Shown: positions 15,966 to 24,129 of the stretch, piece by piece
Numbering within the stretch: the stretch's first letter is position 1
Layout: every line of letters begins with the position of its first letter
DNA from: Paucidesulfovibrio gracilis DSM 16080
GTDB taxonomy: Bacteria > Desulfobacterota > Desulfovibrionia > Desulfovibrionales > Desulfovibrionaceae
Direction of reading: 5' to 3'
Length of the DNA: 53,680 nt
Assembly: GCF_900167125.1 (NCBI RefSeq)
Contig: NZ_FUYC01000014.1
Span: 1 to 53,680, forward strand
Notes under the pieces: generated by a model
Told to the model about the DNA's origin: nothing
The model's database searches: none
The model's input: the letters and a program-made list of their open reading frames with translations, nothing else
Position numbers and translations under genes: made by a program

Positions 15966-17288
15966 TCATCGTTTGGGATTGCGGGCGTCCACGATCTCGA
16001 TCTGGTATTCCTTCACATCCCGGGGTGGATCAAAGAAGACCACCATAAAGGGTGTGGTCTGCTCCGGCTTGATGAACGAGTTGTTGGCATAGATTCCGGC
16101 CGAGGAATTCAGGCTTTCCACGATTTCATCGCGGGTCTGCACCTGGAGCTGGAGCAGGGACAGCGTGTTGCCGCACATCTGTTCCTGGGAGGCCAGCACA
16201 TTGCCTTGCTCGTCGAACAAGGTCACCAACACCTTGATGCGTTCCTTTGGCTCGGTGAATTTGTTCTGGGCTTTTCCTTCCACCACGAACAGGGGACCGG
16301 CGTTTTCGTTGCTGATCACGTATTGGCGGAAGTCCACGGGCTGGATGTTTTTGATTCGTTCGGCGGGCAGTTCGCCGGGCTTGGGCTGTTCGGGTTCATC
16401 CGGACCAAGCACAAAGGGCACCTTGAAGGGCAGTTCAAAGCCCAGTTGGATGCCTGTGGACTGCATGGAACCCGGCAGGGACCAGAGTCCAAAATTATAG
16501 GTCACAATGGCGCCGCCCGCCCCAAGCAGGAGCAGGAGCAGGAGGTAGAGCAGGGCTTTGCCCAGGCCGCCGCGCCGGGGTTCGGGTTCCAGGTCGAGAT
16601 CCTCGCCGGAGAGGGATTGGAACAAGTCTTCTCCGTCTTCATTCTCTTCCTGGTCCGCGTCCAGTTCGTCCTGGCCCTCGTCCAGATCGTGTTCCGCAAG
16701 GTCAAAGCCGTCATCGTCCGAGTCCTGGGCGGGTTTTTCGTCCAGGGAGTCCAGATCAAAGCCGCCGCCCAGTGGATCGTCGTCTTGGTTTTCTTCTTCG
16801 CCAAAGCCGCCGAACAGGTCGTCATCCTTGGCATCCAGGTCGTCGCCAAGTTCCTGATCCAGGCTCGAATCCAGGTCGCCGAGCAGGTCGTCGCTCAGGT
16901 CCGGTTCCGGTGCGGAGAGGTCGTTGTCGAGTTCATCCTCGGCATCGAACGCGGGAGCCGTGTCCGTTGTCTCGTCGGCCACGGCCTCTTCAAAGGCTTT
17001 GTCGAAATCGGGTGCGGCATCGGCAGCCGTGTCCGGCCGGGTCGGGGGTTGTTCTGGTTCCGGAGCCGTATCCGCTGGGGGGTTGGGCGCGGGAGGCACC
17101 GGCGCGGAGGCCGGGCTTTCGGCCGATTTGCCAGGCGTGGCCGCCGCAGGGGCGGGAGCCTCGGGTGTCGGAGCCGGTACGCGAAAAACGTGTTCGCATT
17201 TGGCGCACTTGACCTTCAACCCTTTGGCGGGAATCTTGTCATCCGGAAGGTTGTATTTCGTCTCACAGCTCGGGCAAGCAACGATCAT
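15966..17288 (-). CDS. Zinc-ribbon membrane protein with DUF3426 domain
   Basis: A 440-residue protein. It starts with an MJ0042-type zinc ribbon (Cys5, Cys8, Cys28, Cys31), then a Pro/Ala-rich linker and a very acidic region of Asp- and Glu-rich imperfect repeats (about residues 60-230). One transmembrane helix follows (about residues 243-266, rich in Leu), then a DUF3426-type domain of about 150 residues outside the membrane. This order is known in many deltaproteobacteria; the function is not known. The ATG at 17288 was chosen because the zinc ribbon begins there and AGAGAG precedes it. A role in sensing or scaffolding at the membrane is a guess. Confidence 0.85.
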   Translation of the reverse strand: MIVACPSCETKYNLPDDKIPAKGLKVKCAKCEHVFRVPAPTPEAPAPAAATPGKSAESPASAPVPPAPNPPADTAPEPEQPPTRPDTAADAAPDFDKAFEEAVADETTDTAPAFDAEDELDNDLSAPEPDLSDDLLGDLDSSLDQELGDDLDAKDDDLFGGFGEEENQDDDPLGGGFDLDSLDEKPAQDSDDDGFDLAEHDLDEGQDELDADQEENEDGEDLFQSLSGEDLDLEPEPRRGGLGKALLYLLLLLLLGAGGAIVTYNFGLWSLPGSMQSTGIQLGFELPFKVPFVLGPDEPEQPKPGELPAERIKNIQPVDFRQYVISNENAGPLFVVEGKAQNKFTEPKERIKVLVTLFDEQGNVLASQEQMCGNTLSLLQLQVQTRDEIVESLNSSAGIYANNSFIKPEQTTPFMVVFFDPPRDVKEYQIEIVDARNPKR

Positions 17289-17438
17289 GGCACTCTCTCT
17301 TGGGAAGCGGTTCCGTTGGTCCCGGACCGAGCTGAAGGCGGGTGGCCACGGGGGGAGCGCGGTGTACCTGCGCTGTGCCATGGCATGTTCGCCGTTGCCG
17401 GTTCCAGGAAGTGATGGTCGGCCTCCGGAAAGGTTTGA

Positions 17439-17975
17439 CTAGTCGCCCTGGTGGCGTACCAGCTCGTAGATGGCGTCAAGTTCCCGGTATCGCTCGGCAT
17501 AATCCATGCCGTATCCCACCAGGAATCCCGCACCGGTCAGGTTGAACCCGGCGAAGTCGACATTGATGTCGAGTTCCCGCCTTTCTCGTTTATCAACAAG
17601 TGCGCAAACTTTCAAACTCTGAGGCCTTCTTTTCGCAAAGACATGCTTGAGAAATTCTACGGAATTGCCGGTGTCCACGATGTCTTCCACGATGACCACG
17701 TGCTTTCCTTCGATGGGGACTTCCAAGTCTTTGGAAAAGCGCATTTCCTTACCTCGGCTCGTGCCGGATCCGTAGCTGGCCAGGCGCACGAAGTCATGCT
17801 CGCACTCGATGGTCATGGCCCGGGCCAGGTCCGCAAAGAATAAAAATGCGCCTTTGAGCACGCAGACCAGGACAACGGGTTCGTTGCCGTAGGCTTCGCC
17901 CATTTCGCGTCCCAGTTCCCGTACCCGCTGGTGGATGGTATCGGCGTCCACCAGCACGCTCAACGTATGACTCAT
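17439..17975 (-). CDS. hpt: Hypoxanthine phosphoribosyltransferase
   Basis: A 178-residue purine salvage enzyme making IMP (and GMP) from the free base and PRPP. The PRPP-binding motif is VVIVEDIVDTGNS in the middle. The flexible loop region with LASYGSGTSRGKEM and the C-terminal FLVGYGMDYAERYRELD are those of bacterial Hpt. AAGGA precedes the ATG. The gene stands alone between the DUF3426 gene and a 265-bp gap. Confidence 0.96.
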   Translation of the reverse strand: MSHTLSVLVDADTIHQRVRELGREMGEAYGNEPVVLVCVLKGAFLFFADLARAMTIECEHDFVRLASYGSGTSRGKEMRFSKDLEVPIEGKHVVIVEDIVDTGNSVEFLKHVFAKRRPQSLKVCALVDKRERRELDINVDFAGFNLTGAGFLVGYGMDYAERYRELDAIYELVRHQGD

Positions 17976-18240
17976 GGTTCGTATCCTTGTCAGGCCGTTT
18001 CCAAACGGTACTTCGTCGTTGCTGCCAAAAAAAGCAAACTTCCGCGTACAGGGAATACGCTTCAGCCTGGACTGTTGCCTGCGTCCGACGCTGTCCTTTT
18101 TTTTGAACGGTCTGCGGTTTTGCTCTTTTTATGGACAGCTTTTCTGCTGCCGGGAAAATGGCCCGCCGCGTTGCCGCACAAGCAATCCATCTGCTGCGTT
18201 CCTTGTGACGGAGGCAGCCGATTGAAAAAGTATATCATGC

Positions 18241-18714
18241 CTAGAGCCGGAGCATCATGGCGATTTCATCGCAATCCGGGAATTTCGGACAGTTCAGGCA
18301 GTCGGACCAGACCTTTTGGGGCAACACGTCCTTGGGTACTTCGCGGAATCCGAGATGCGCGAAAAACTCCGGCGTATTGGTGAGCACAAAGACCTTGTAC
18401 AGTTCCAGGGTCACGGCCTCGCTCAAACAGGCATCCACAAGCCGTCGTCCCAGGCCGCGGCCGCGGAACGTGTTCCGTACCACCAGGGAGCGGACCTCGG
18501 CCAGCTCTTCCCAGCAGATGGACAGGGCGCAGCATCCGGCCAGTTCTCCGGAGTTCTTTTCCACCACAACAAAAAAATCCCGCAGCAGGGTGTAGAGCTT
18601 GTTAAAGGAGCGGGGCAGCACCAGCCCTTCTTCCTCGGGATTGTCCAACAGCATGGCGTGCATGGCCTTTACATCCGAGATGCGGGCCTTGCGCACGACG
18701 AAATCGTGGTCCAA
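18241..18714 (-). CDS. GNAT N-acetyltransferase, ArgA-like short form
   Basis: A 157-residue acetyltransferase of the short N-acetylglutamate synthase type. The acetyl-CoA loop appears in VVRNTFRGRGLGRRLVDACL. The C-terminal CLNCPKFPDCDEIAMM is typical of the group in deltaproteobacteria and archaea. The best start is a TTG at 18714, one base after the stop codon of the upstream gene, with AGGAG 6 nt before it. A GTG at 18732 inside the upstream gene is the alternative. Acetylation of glutamate for arginine synthesis is likely by family; no arg gene is near. Confidence 0.8.
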   Translation of the reverse strand: MDHDFVVRKARISDVKAMHAMLLDNPEEEGLVLPRSFNKLYTLLRDFFVVVEKNSGELAGCCALSICWEELAEVRSLVVRNTFRGRGLGRRLVDACLSEAVTLELYKVFVLTNTPEFFAHLGFREVPKDVLPQKVWSDCLNCPKFPDCDEIAMMLRL

Positions 18715-18715
18715 T

Positions 18716-19258
18716 TTATTCTCCTGACGCACGCTGGATCAACGCTTCCAGCATGCCTTTGGGATAAAATCCGGAGTCGTCAAAGACTTTTTCCCCCGAA
18801 GCATCGTAGAGCACCAGCTTGGGGATGTAGGTGGCCTGAAACGCGTCGGCCACGGACGGCTCCACCAGCAGCACGGTGGCAGCTGGTTCATATTCCTTGA
18901 AAAATCCGCGCACAACGGCCCGGTTGCCGTCCAGATTGAGCAGCAAGACCTCCAGGTCGTCCGGGGCATACTGGTCGGCCAGTTCTTCAAGCACGGGCAG
19001 TTCCTGCACGCAGGCAGGGCAGTTCACGGACCAGAGGCAAACCAGCACAGGCCGCCCTTTGGCCGCGGCAATGCGTTCCCGCACCTGGTCCGTGTCCAGG
19101 GTGCTCAGCGCATCGGTCCAGTGGGCCTCGGCGGCTTGGGTTTGGGCGTCGGGCGTGGCGCTAGCCGAGGAAGCGGGTTCGGAGGAACAGCCCGAAGCCA
19201 GGGCCAGGGCAAGAATCGCGGCGGCCAGCAAAGAGCGGAAAACAGGCGTCGTGTTCAT
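18716..19258 (-). CDS. Thioredoxin-like lipoprotein (TlpA/ResA type)
   Basis: A 180-residue exported protein. A signal peptide ends in the lipobox ALASGC (Cys24). A short Ser/Ala linker leads to a thioredoxin fold with the active-site CPAC (Cys80, Cys83) and the cis-proline segment YIPKLVLYD. Such proteins reduce or exchange disulfides in the periplasm, for example in cytochrome c maturation. Its stop codon lies one base from the TTG start of the acetyltransferase gene, so translation is probably coupled. Confidence 0.9.
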   Translation of the reverse strand: MNTTPVFRSLLAAAILALALASGCSSEPASSASATPDAQTQAAEAHWTDALSTLDTDQVRERIAAAKGRPVLVCLWSVNCPACVQELPVLEELADQYAPDDLEVLLLNLDGNRAVVRGFFKEYEPAATVLLVEPSVADAFQATYIPKLVLYDASGEKVFDDSGFYPKGMLEALIQRASGE

Positions 19259-19788
19259 GGTAACCTCATACTATAATGTAGCCGGGTTGTATCAGAATCC
19301 CCGGACATGGAAAAGCGCAGACTACGAAGCCGCGCCGCCGGAGGCAAGCCCGATTCGTCCTGTGTCGCAAACGGTGTTTTTCCGTCATCGGCGATGCGGG
19401 CATACACCGGAACCGCATTCGCCTCAAGCGTCGCGGGGACCGGTGGATTGATTGGCGGGGAAGGGCAGTCGGAAAAGTGTTATAAATCAGTTTGTTGCAT
19501 TTGGTTGTCCACGTTTCCAACTAACGTGCCGTCATTTGGTGTTTTTTTTCGGAATATTTTTCCAACCCCCTTGTCAACACCCTAAGATTACTTTAATTGT
19601 CTTGCAGTACGCTTAGTTTGAGTTGAAAATAACGCCTATTCCATCACTTTCCTTGGGAATACCGCTTGATCTAAACCGGTTCGTAGGCTATCTTCCTCAT
19701 AACTGGCGTCTTTTTCCCCGGCATTGTGTCGGGAGGGGCTGGCGGGACAACATCCCGCCATGGGAAACATCAGACATTCGGAAGTGAC
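19259..19788. other. Divergent intergenic region, partly AT-rich
   Basis: 530 bp between the thioredoxin-like gene (minus) and the HIT gene (plus). The stretch 19490-19640 is clearly richer in A/T than its surroundings and holds runs of T, as in promoter regions. TTGTCA (19572-19577) stands 17 nt before TAATTG, a weak promoter candidate for the HIT gene. A 7-bp perfect hairpin (GGCGGGA/TCCCGCC) lies at 19741-19759. I see no protein or structured RNA that I can name. Confidence 0.5.
19741..19759 (+). other. Small hairpin in the leader of the HIT gene
   Basis: GGCGGGA, 5-nt loop CAACA, TCCCGCC: a perfect 7-bp stem 29 nt before the ATG. It could affect translation; no T run follows. Confidence 0.45.
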
Positions 19789-20205
19789 ATGAGTGCGGAC
19801 TGTATTTTTTGCAAGATCGTTGCGGGAGAGATCCCCAGCGCCACAATCCACGAAAGTGAACACACCATCGCGTTCCTGGACATCGCCCCTGTAATCCCCG
19901 GTCATGCCCTGGTTATCCCCCGGAAGCATTATGCGAACCTCTTTGAGCTGCCGGACGACCTGGGCAATGCCCTGCTCTCAGACGTCAAGCGCGTGGGCGA
20001 GGCCATTGTGTCCGCCACGGGCGCGCAGGGTCTGAACCTGGGGATGAACAACCACGAGGCCGCGGGCCAGCTGGTCATGCATGCGCATTTCCACCTGATC
20101 CCAAGGTTCGATGGTGACGGACTGAAATTGTGGGGGCAGCAGGCCTACGAGAGCCAGGAAGCAATGATGGCTCTTGCGGAAAAAATCAGAAACTCGCTCA
20201 GCTGA
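19789..20205 (+). CDS. HIT-family nucleotide hydrolase (HinT-like)
   Basis: A 138-residue histidine triad protein: His98, His100 and His102 in HAHFHLIPR. Cys5 and Cys8 near the N-terminus (CIFC) can bind zinc, as in many bacterial members. The family removes AMP from phosphoramidates or dinucleotides. The ATG at 19789 starts at the conserved DCIFCKIVAGE segment. It is followed after 30 bp by the IHF/HU gene, so the two may be one operon. Confidence 0.93.
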   Translation: MSADCIFCKIVAGEIPSATIHESEHTIAFLDIAPVIPGHALVIPRKHYANLFELPDDLGNALLSDVKRVGEAIVSATGAQGLNLGMNNHEAAGQLVMHAHFHLIPRFDGDGLKLWGQQAYESQEAMMALAEKIRNSLS

Positions 20206-20235
20206 GCGGCACCATGTCTTGATCAGGAGGCAACA

Positions 20236-20526
20236 ATGGGACAGACGCTGACCAAAGCCGGGATCGTCGATTACATCTACGAGCGCACCGACAAGAATCG
20301 CGCTGAAATCAAGGATCTGGTGGAATCCATCCTTGAGATCATGAAACAGTCCATCAAAAAGGACCATGCCCTTTTGGTGAGTGGATTCGGCAAGTTCGAA
20401 GCCTACGACAAAAAGGCGCGCAAGGGGCGCAACCCCCAGACCAGCGAAACCATTACCCTGCCTCCGCGCAAGGTCGTGGTCTTCCGCCTTTCCCGCAAGT
20501 TCAGGGCTGAATTGAATCCGAGCTAA
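20236..20526 (+). CDS. IHF alpha/HU-family DNA-binding protein
   Basis: A 96-residue nucleoid protein. GFGKFEAYDKKARKGRNPQT contains the family signature, and the DNA-inserting arm follows (TITLPPRKVVVFRLS). Sequence features (GRNPQTSETI) are closer to IHF alpha than to HU. CAGGAGG lies 7 nt before the ATG. Its last 26 bp overlap the 3' end of the convergent rlpA gene. Confidence 0.93.
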   Translation: MGQTLTKAGIVDYIYERTDKNRAEIKDLVESILEIMKQSIKKDHALLVSGFGKFEAYDKKARKGRNPQTSETITLPPRKVVVFRLSRKFRAELNPS

Positions 20527-21445
20527 GCACAAAGCTGGCCGGATAATTTGTCTTCAGCTGATCCAGCACGGTTTCCGCTTCGGGCCGGTCCGTAAAGGTA
20601 CCGGCCTGAACGCGGTATAGTCCATCCTGGGCCATTTCCGCGATGCGCGACTGCTCGTAGCCCTTGGCGTATAACTCCGCCAGGGCGCGTTTGGCGTTTT
20701 CACGGTCCTCGAACGCCCCCACCTGCACATACCAGCACGGGGTCGTGGTGGTGGCCTTTGCCGTCGAGTCCATGCTCCGCGTGGTCTGGTCCGCGGTCTG
20801 CGTGGCCGGTTCGGACGTTTGGGCGGGCTGCGGTGCGGCCGTGCCTGGGGCTGCGAGGGCGCCGTCCCCTGCTGTGGCCATGCCGTCCAAGACGCGCAGT
20901 CGAACTTTGATCACGCCCGGGCCGATCATGCCGAGTTGCTCTGCGGCCCGGCGGGAAACATCAATGATCCGTTCCTGCTTGAACGGGCCGCGGTCATTGA
21001 TGCGCACCACGATGGACCGACCGTTTTCCAGGTTGGTCACTTCCACCCGGGTATTCATGGGCAGGGTGCGGTGCGCTCCGGTGAGTGCTTCTTTGTCGTA
21101 GAGTTCGCCGCTGGCCGTGCGCAGGCCGTGGAAGTCGTCGGCAATCCAGGAAGCCAGCCCCTCGAGCCGTTCCGGTTGATCGGCTGCTGTGGCGGCGTTG
21201 GGCGTGGGTTGCAACGTTGTGGACGTGGGCTGGGCTTTGGCTGCGGGTTGTGGTGATGCCGGTGCAGCAGTGGCGGCCGTGGTACCGGCTGCTTGCGTTG
21301 CGGCCTGGCGTGGAGCCGGAGCACTAGAGTAGTGCGGCGGCTCGGAATAAATACGTTTTTTCTGAACACAGCCTACGCCGGTCAACAGGAAAACGCCACA
21401 GATCACCAGTGCCAAGGCACCCGCGCAATGGACGGTACGTCGCAT
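20501..21445 (-). CDS. rlpA: RlpA-like septal lytic transglycosylase with SPOR domain
   Basis: About 314 residues. A hydrophobic N-terminus ends in GVGC, a weak lipobox, so it may be an outer-membrane lipoprotein. A Ala/Pro/Thr-rich linker follows. The RlpA double-psi barrel is in the middle (ASWIADDFHGLRTASGE, RIIDVSRRAAEQLGMIG). A second linker leads to a C-terminal SPOR domain (WYVQVGAFEDRENAKRAL), which binds denuded glycan at the septum. RlpA cleaves such glycan during cell division. It lies next to ftsX and ftsE on the same strand. The ATG at 21445 was preferred to a GTG at 21454. The last 26 bp overlap the IHF/HU gene tail to tail. Confidence 0.92.
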   Translation of the reverse strand: MRRTVHCAGALALVICGVFLLTGVGCVQKKRIYSEPPHYSSAPAPRQAATQAAGTTAATAAPASPQPAAKAQPTSTTLQPTPNAATAADQPERLEGLASWIADDFHGLRTASGELYDKEALTGAHRTLPMNTRVEVTNLENGRSIVVRINDRGPFKQERIIDVSRRAAEQLGMIGPGVIKVRLRVLDGMATAGDGALAAPGTAAPQPAQTSEPATQTADQTTRSMDSTAKATTTTPCWYVQVGAFEDRENAKRALAELYAKGYEQSRIAEMAQDGLYRVQAGTFTDRPEAETVLDQLKTNYPASFVLSSDSIQP

Positions 21446-21628
21446 AAGTCCCACCCTTGTTCGTCCGTCAGTCTAGAATTTTTCTAACATAGAGGAAAGT
21501 AAAGATAATCGCAAGAAGAATATCGGCCGTCCAACCTCTGGACGCAGCGGAAAAAAAGTGTCGGGATTCCAGGCGGCCAGGCGGTTCGTCCATGCCCGGC
21601 GGATGTGCAGCCGGAGCCGGGCTGTTGT

Positions 21629-22507
21629 TTAGTGCCGAACCGCGACCCAGGAACCCGCCACGCAAACCAGTGTGACCACCCCGGCGAGCAGCAGGCAATG
21701 CTGTGTGGGGAAAAAGGAAATCACCAGGAACACGGGCGGAAAATCCAGGACATGTTCCAGGCGCAGATGCAGCAACCGCAGCAGCCCCAGGGCCAGACCG
21801 CTGGAAACCAAACCGGTGAACGCGCCGGACGCCAGCAGCGGAGCGCGGATATACCAGGGTCTGGCTCCCACCAGGGAGAGGATTTCAATCTCATCCTTGC
21901 GGGTGAGCATGGAGAGCTTCACGGTGTTGCCCACCACCAGCGCCACCACCAGGGCCAAAAAGCCCACCACGGGCCAGATCACGGAGTGCGACACGGCCAG
22001 CCAGCTTTTGGCGAGATCCAATTGCATGGGGTTGTAATGTACGGCCTGCACCTCGGGCAGCACGCGCAGTTCCGCGAGCAGCCCTTTGGCCCAGACTTCG
22101 CTGTGATCGCCGGGTGGAATGTTGAAGGCCAGAAACGCGGATGGGGGCAGGGGGTTTTCCTCCTCCAGCCAGTCCAGGGCGCTTTGACCGGAAAGATCCC
22201 TGGAGAGTTCGCGCAAGGCCCGTTCCGGCGTAAAGGTTTCCAGCTCCTTAAGATGGTCCATGGAGGCCATCCGTTCCCACTGCCCGCGCACCACGTCCAT
22301 GTCCGCATTGTGCCGCCAGAAAATTTGAAATTCCACGGCGCCGCGATTGCGGATCAACTCCTGGTTCACGTTGTGCAGCAACAACAAAAAGATCCCGGCC
22401 AAAACCGCGGCCATGGTCACGGCACTGAGCGTGAACAGTTGCGCCCAAGGGTGCAGAAAGGATTCCCGCACGCCGCGTCCGATCAGTCGAAGCAGGCGCA
22501 GTATCAC
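21629..22507 (-). CDS. ftsX: Cell division ABC transporter permease FtsX
   Basis: A 292-residue membrane protein with four helices: one at about residues 23-45, an extracellular domain of about 125 residues, then three helices in the C-terminal half. LVGARPWYIRAPLL is a conserved FtsX feature. With FtsE it signals across the membrane to activate cell-wall hydrolases at the septum. It starts with GTG at 22507 and overlaps the ftsE stop codon by 4 bp (GTGA), so translation is coupled. Confidence 0.93.
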   Translation of the reverse strand: MILRLLRLIGRGVRESFLHPWAQLFTLSAVTMAAVLAGIFLLLLHNVNQELIRNRGAVEFQIFWRHNADMDVVRGQWERMASMDHLKELETFTPERALRELSRDLSGQSALDWLEEENPLPPSAFLAFNIPPGDHSEVWAKGLLAELRVLPEVQAVHYNPMQLDLAKSWLAVSHSVIWPVVGFLALVVALVVGNTVKLSMLTRKDEIEILSLVGARPWYIRAPLLASGAFTGLVSSGLALGLLRLLHLRLEHVLDFPPVFLVISFFPTQHCLLLAGVVTLVCVAGSWVAVRH

Positions 22508-23202
22508 AGCAGTCCCCCTGGTTCGGCCGGCGCCTGGTTCGGCAGGGTGGTTTCGGTCACCTGTCCGTTTTCCAGGTGCAGCACATGGGCGTCCGGCACC
22601 ATGTCCAGGATGTGCCGGTTGTGGGTGGCCATGATCACAGTGGTGCCGTAGGAATTGAATTGTTTAAAGATGTTGATCAGATCCGTGCTCAGGTCCGCGT
22701 CCAGGTTGCCGGTGGGTTCGTCCGCCAGGATCAGCTTGGGGTTCACCACCATGGAACGGGCAATGGCCACGCGTTGCTGTTCGCCGCCGGAAAGATGACC
22801 GCAGCGGGTGTAGCTTTTGTTTTCCAGGCCCAGGGCGCGCACTATGGCCCGCACGCGCCGTTCCAGATGCTGACGCGATACCCCGCGTACTTCCAGGGCA
22901 AGGGCCACGTTGTCAAACACCGAGCGCTGGGCCAGGATCTTGAAATCCTGAAAAATGACACTGACCCGCCGCCGCAGCTCGGGTACATGCCCCCGGCGCA
23001 GCTTGCGTAAATCGAATCCAGCCACAGAGGCGTGTCCACGCTTGAGGGGCAGCCCCGCATACATGAGCCGCAGCAGAGTGGTCTTGCCTGCGCCGGAATG
23101 GCCGGTAAGAAATAAAAAGCCGCCCTTGTCCAAAGCAAAGGAAACATCCTTGAGCGCCCAACTGGAGCCGAACACATGGGAGACCCGTTTGAATTCCACC
23201 AT
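22504..23202 (-). CDS. ftsE: Cell division ATP-binding protein FtsE
   Basis: A 232-residue ABC ATPase. Walker A is GHSGAGKT, the signature is [14 protein letters not shown], Walker B is [12 protein letters not shown], and the switch histidine is in MATHNR. It drives FtsX. The ATG at 23202 puts [12 protein letters not shown] at the N-terminus as in the family; GGGAGG lies somewhat far upstream. The usual promoter region is shared with the divergent bacterioferritin gene. Confidence 0.95.
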   Translation of the reverse strand: MVEFKRVSHVFGSSWALKDVSFALDKGGFLFLTGHSGAGKTTLLRLMYAGLPLKRGHASVAGFDLRKLRRGHVPELRRRVSVIFQDFKILAQRSVFDNVALALEVRGVSRQHLERRVRAIVRALGLENKSYTRCGHLSGGEQQRVAIARSMVVNPKLILADEPTGNLDADLSTDLINIFKQFNSYGTTVIMATHNRHILDMVPDAHVLHLENGQVTETTLPNQAPAEPGGLL

Positions 23203-23330
23203 GCGAACCTGTGTACCTCCCTGGCAGGGCTTTGTAAATCCGCCACGGCGTTTGGTTCGGCCGGTCGGAGACAACAATCGCTTTGGGATGTTTTACGAAT
23301 GGGGGGCGGGCCGAAAAATGTTCACTCCAC

Positions 23331-23359
23331 TTGTCAGCATGATCCCGACAGGTTAGGTT
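23331..23359 (+). promoter_or_regulatory. Candidate promoter of the bacterioferritin gene
   Basis: TTGTCA at 23331-23336 and TAGGTT at 23354-23359 are 17 nt apart, 48 nt before the ATG. The -10 is weak. A 5-bp hairpin (GGGCG-ATC-CGCCC) lies just before the ribosome site. No clear Fur box was seen. Confidence 0.33.
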
Positions 23360-23406
23360 GCAGACAACCATTCATTTCAATCGGGCGATCCGCCCAGGGA
23401 GGCTCC

Positions 23407-23949
23407 ATGCCGAAAGTAAGCAAAGAAGAACGCGAGGCCCGCAAGGCCAAGGTCGTGGAAGTACTCAACCAGGCCCGCGCCATGGAATTGACCGCCATCA
23501 CACAGTACATGAACCAGCATTACGGTCTGGACGACATGGACTACGGCGAACTGGCCAAGAACATGAAGCTCATCGCCATTGACGAAATGCGCCACGCCGA
23601 GATGTTCGCGGAGCGCATCAAGGAGCTGGGCGGCGAGCCTGTTTCCCTTGCGGACGGGGACATTGAAAAACGCCAGCCCGTGCAGACTATCTTCCCCTTT
23701 GACTCCGAACTGGAAGACGACACCATTGCGGCCTACAATGACTTTCTGCTGGTCTGTAGGGAAAACGGCGACAGCGTGAGCATGAAACTCTTTGAAACCA
23801 TCATTGAGGAAGAGCAGGAACATTACAATTACTTTGACAGTGTTGCCGGACACATCGAAGACCTGGGCGAGACCTACCTCTCCAAAATCGCGGGGACGTC
23901 CGCTTCCACGGGCGGCACGCAAAAGGGGTTCGTGCTGGGCGGCGAATAA
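23407..23949 (+). CDS. bfr: Bacterioferritin
   Basis: A 180-residue iron-storage protein that forms a shell, oxidises Fe(II) and keeps the mineral inside. The ferroxidase ligands are all present: Glu27, Glu60, His63, Glu103, Glu136, His139. Each is 9 places beyond its E. coli Bfr counterpart. Met61 corresponds to the haem-ligand Met52. D. desulfuricans has a bacterioferritin of this size with an unusual haem (iron-coproporphyrin III), and this protein fits that type. There the gene is paired with a rubredoxin gene; none is seen here. GGAGG precedes the ATG at 23407. Confidence 0.95.
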   Translation: MPKVSKEEREARKAKVVEVLNQARAMELTAITQYMNQHYGLDDMDYGELAKNMKLIAIDEMRHAEMFAERIKELGGEPVSLADGDIEKRQPVQTIFPFDSELEDDTIAAYNDFLLVCRENGDSVSMKLFETIIEEEQEHYNYFDSVAGHIEDLGETYLSKIAGTSASTGGTQKGFVLGGE

Positions 23950-24030
23950 CCGCGAACCGGGCCTTCAGCCTGTATCCCACAGCAGGATAGCCGCCGGAAT
24001 CGCAACTGCGACGTGCATGGGCGGACGTTT

Positions 24031-24112
24031 TCCGGCCGGGTACAAGCGGCGAAACCGGTCAACGGTGGACCAGGGGGCGGCGTGCCTCCTGGTCGCCGAA
24101 GATCCGCCTTTC
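24031..24112 (+). repeat. Intergenic modular repeat, partial copy E
   Basis: It matches the end module of copy D (inverted) and of copy B: ACCGGT, about ten bases, then a hairpin with GACCAGG and CCTGGTC arms (24068-24094), then GGTCGCCGAAGATCCGCC. Only this module is present. Its end lies 17 nt beyond the metF stop codon. Confidence 0.7.
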
Positions 24113-24129
24113 CATGATATGTGCCTGCG

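Noticed and set aside
18000-18240. Possible purine riboswitch upstream of hpt
   Set aside because: The 240-bp leader shows none of the conserved three-way-junction bases that I know, and no terminator/antiterminator pair.
23360-23406. Fur box before bacterioferritin
   Set aside because: No match near the GATAATGATAATCATTATC-type consensus.
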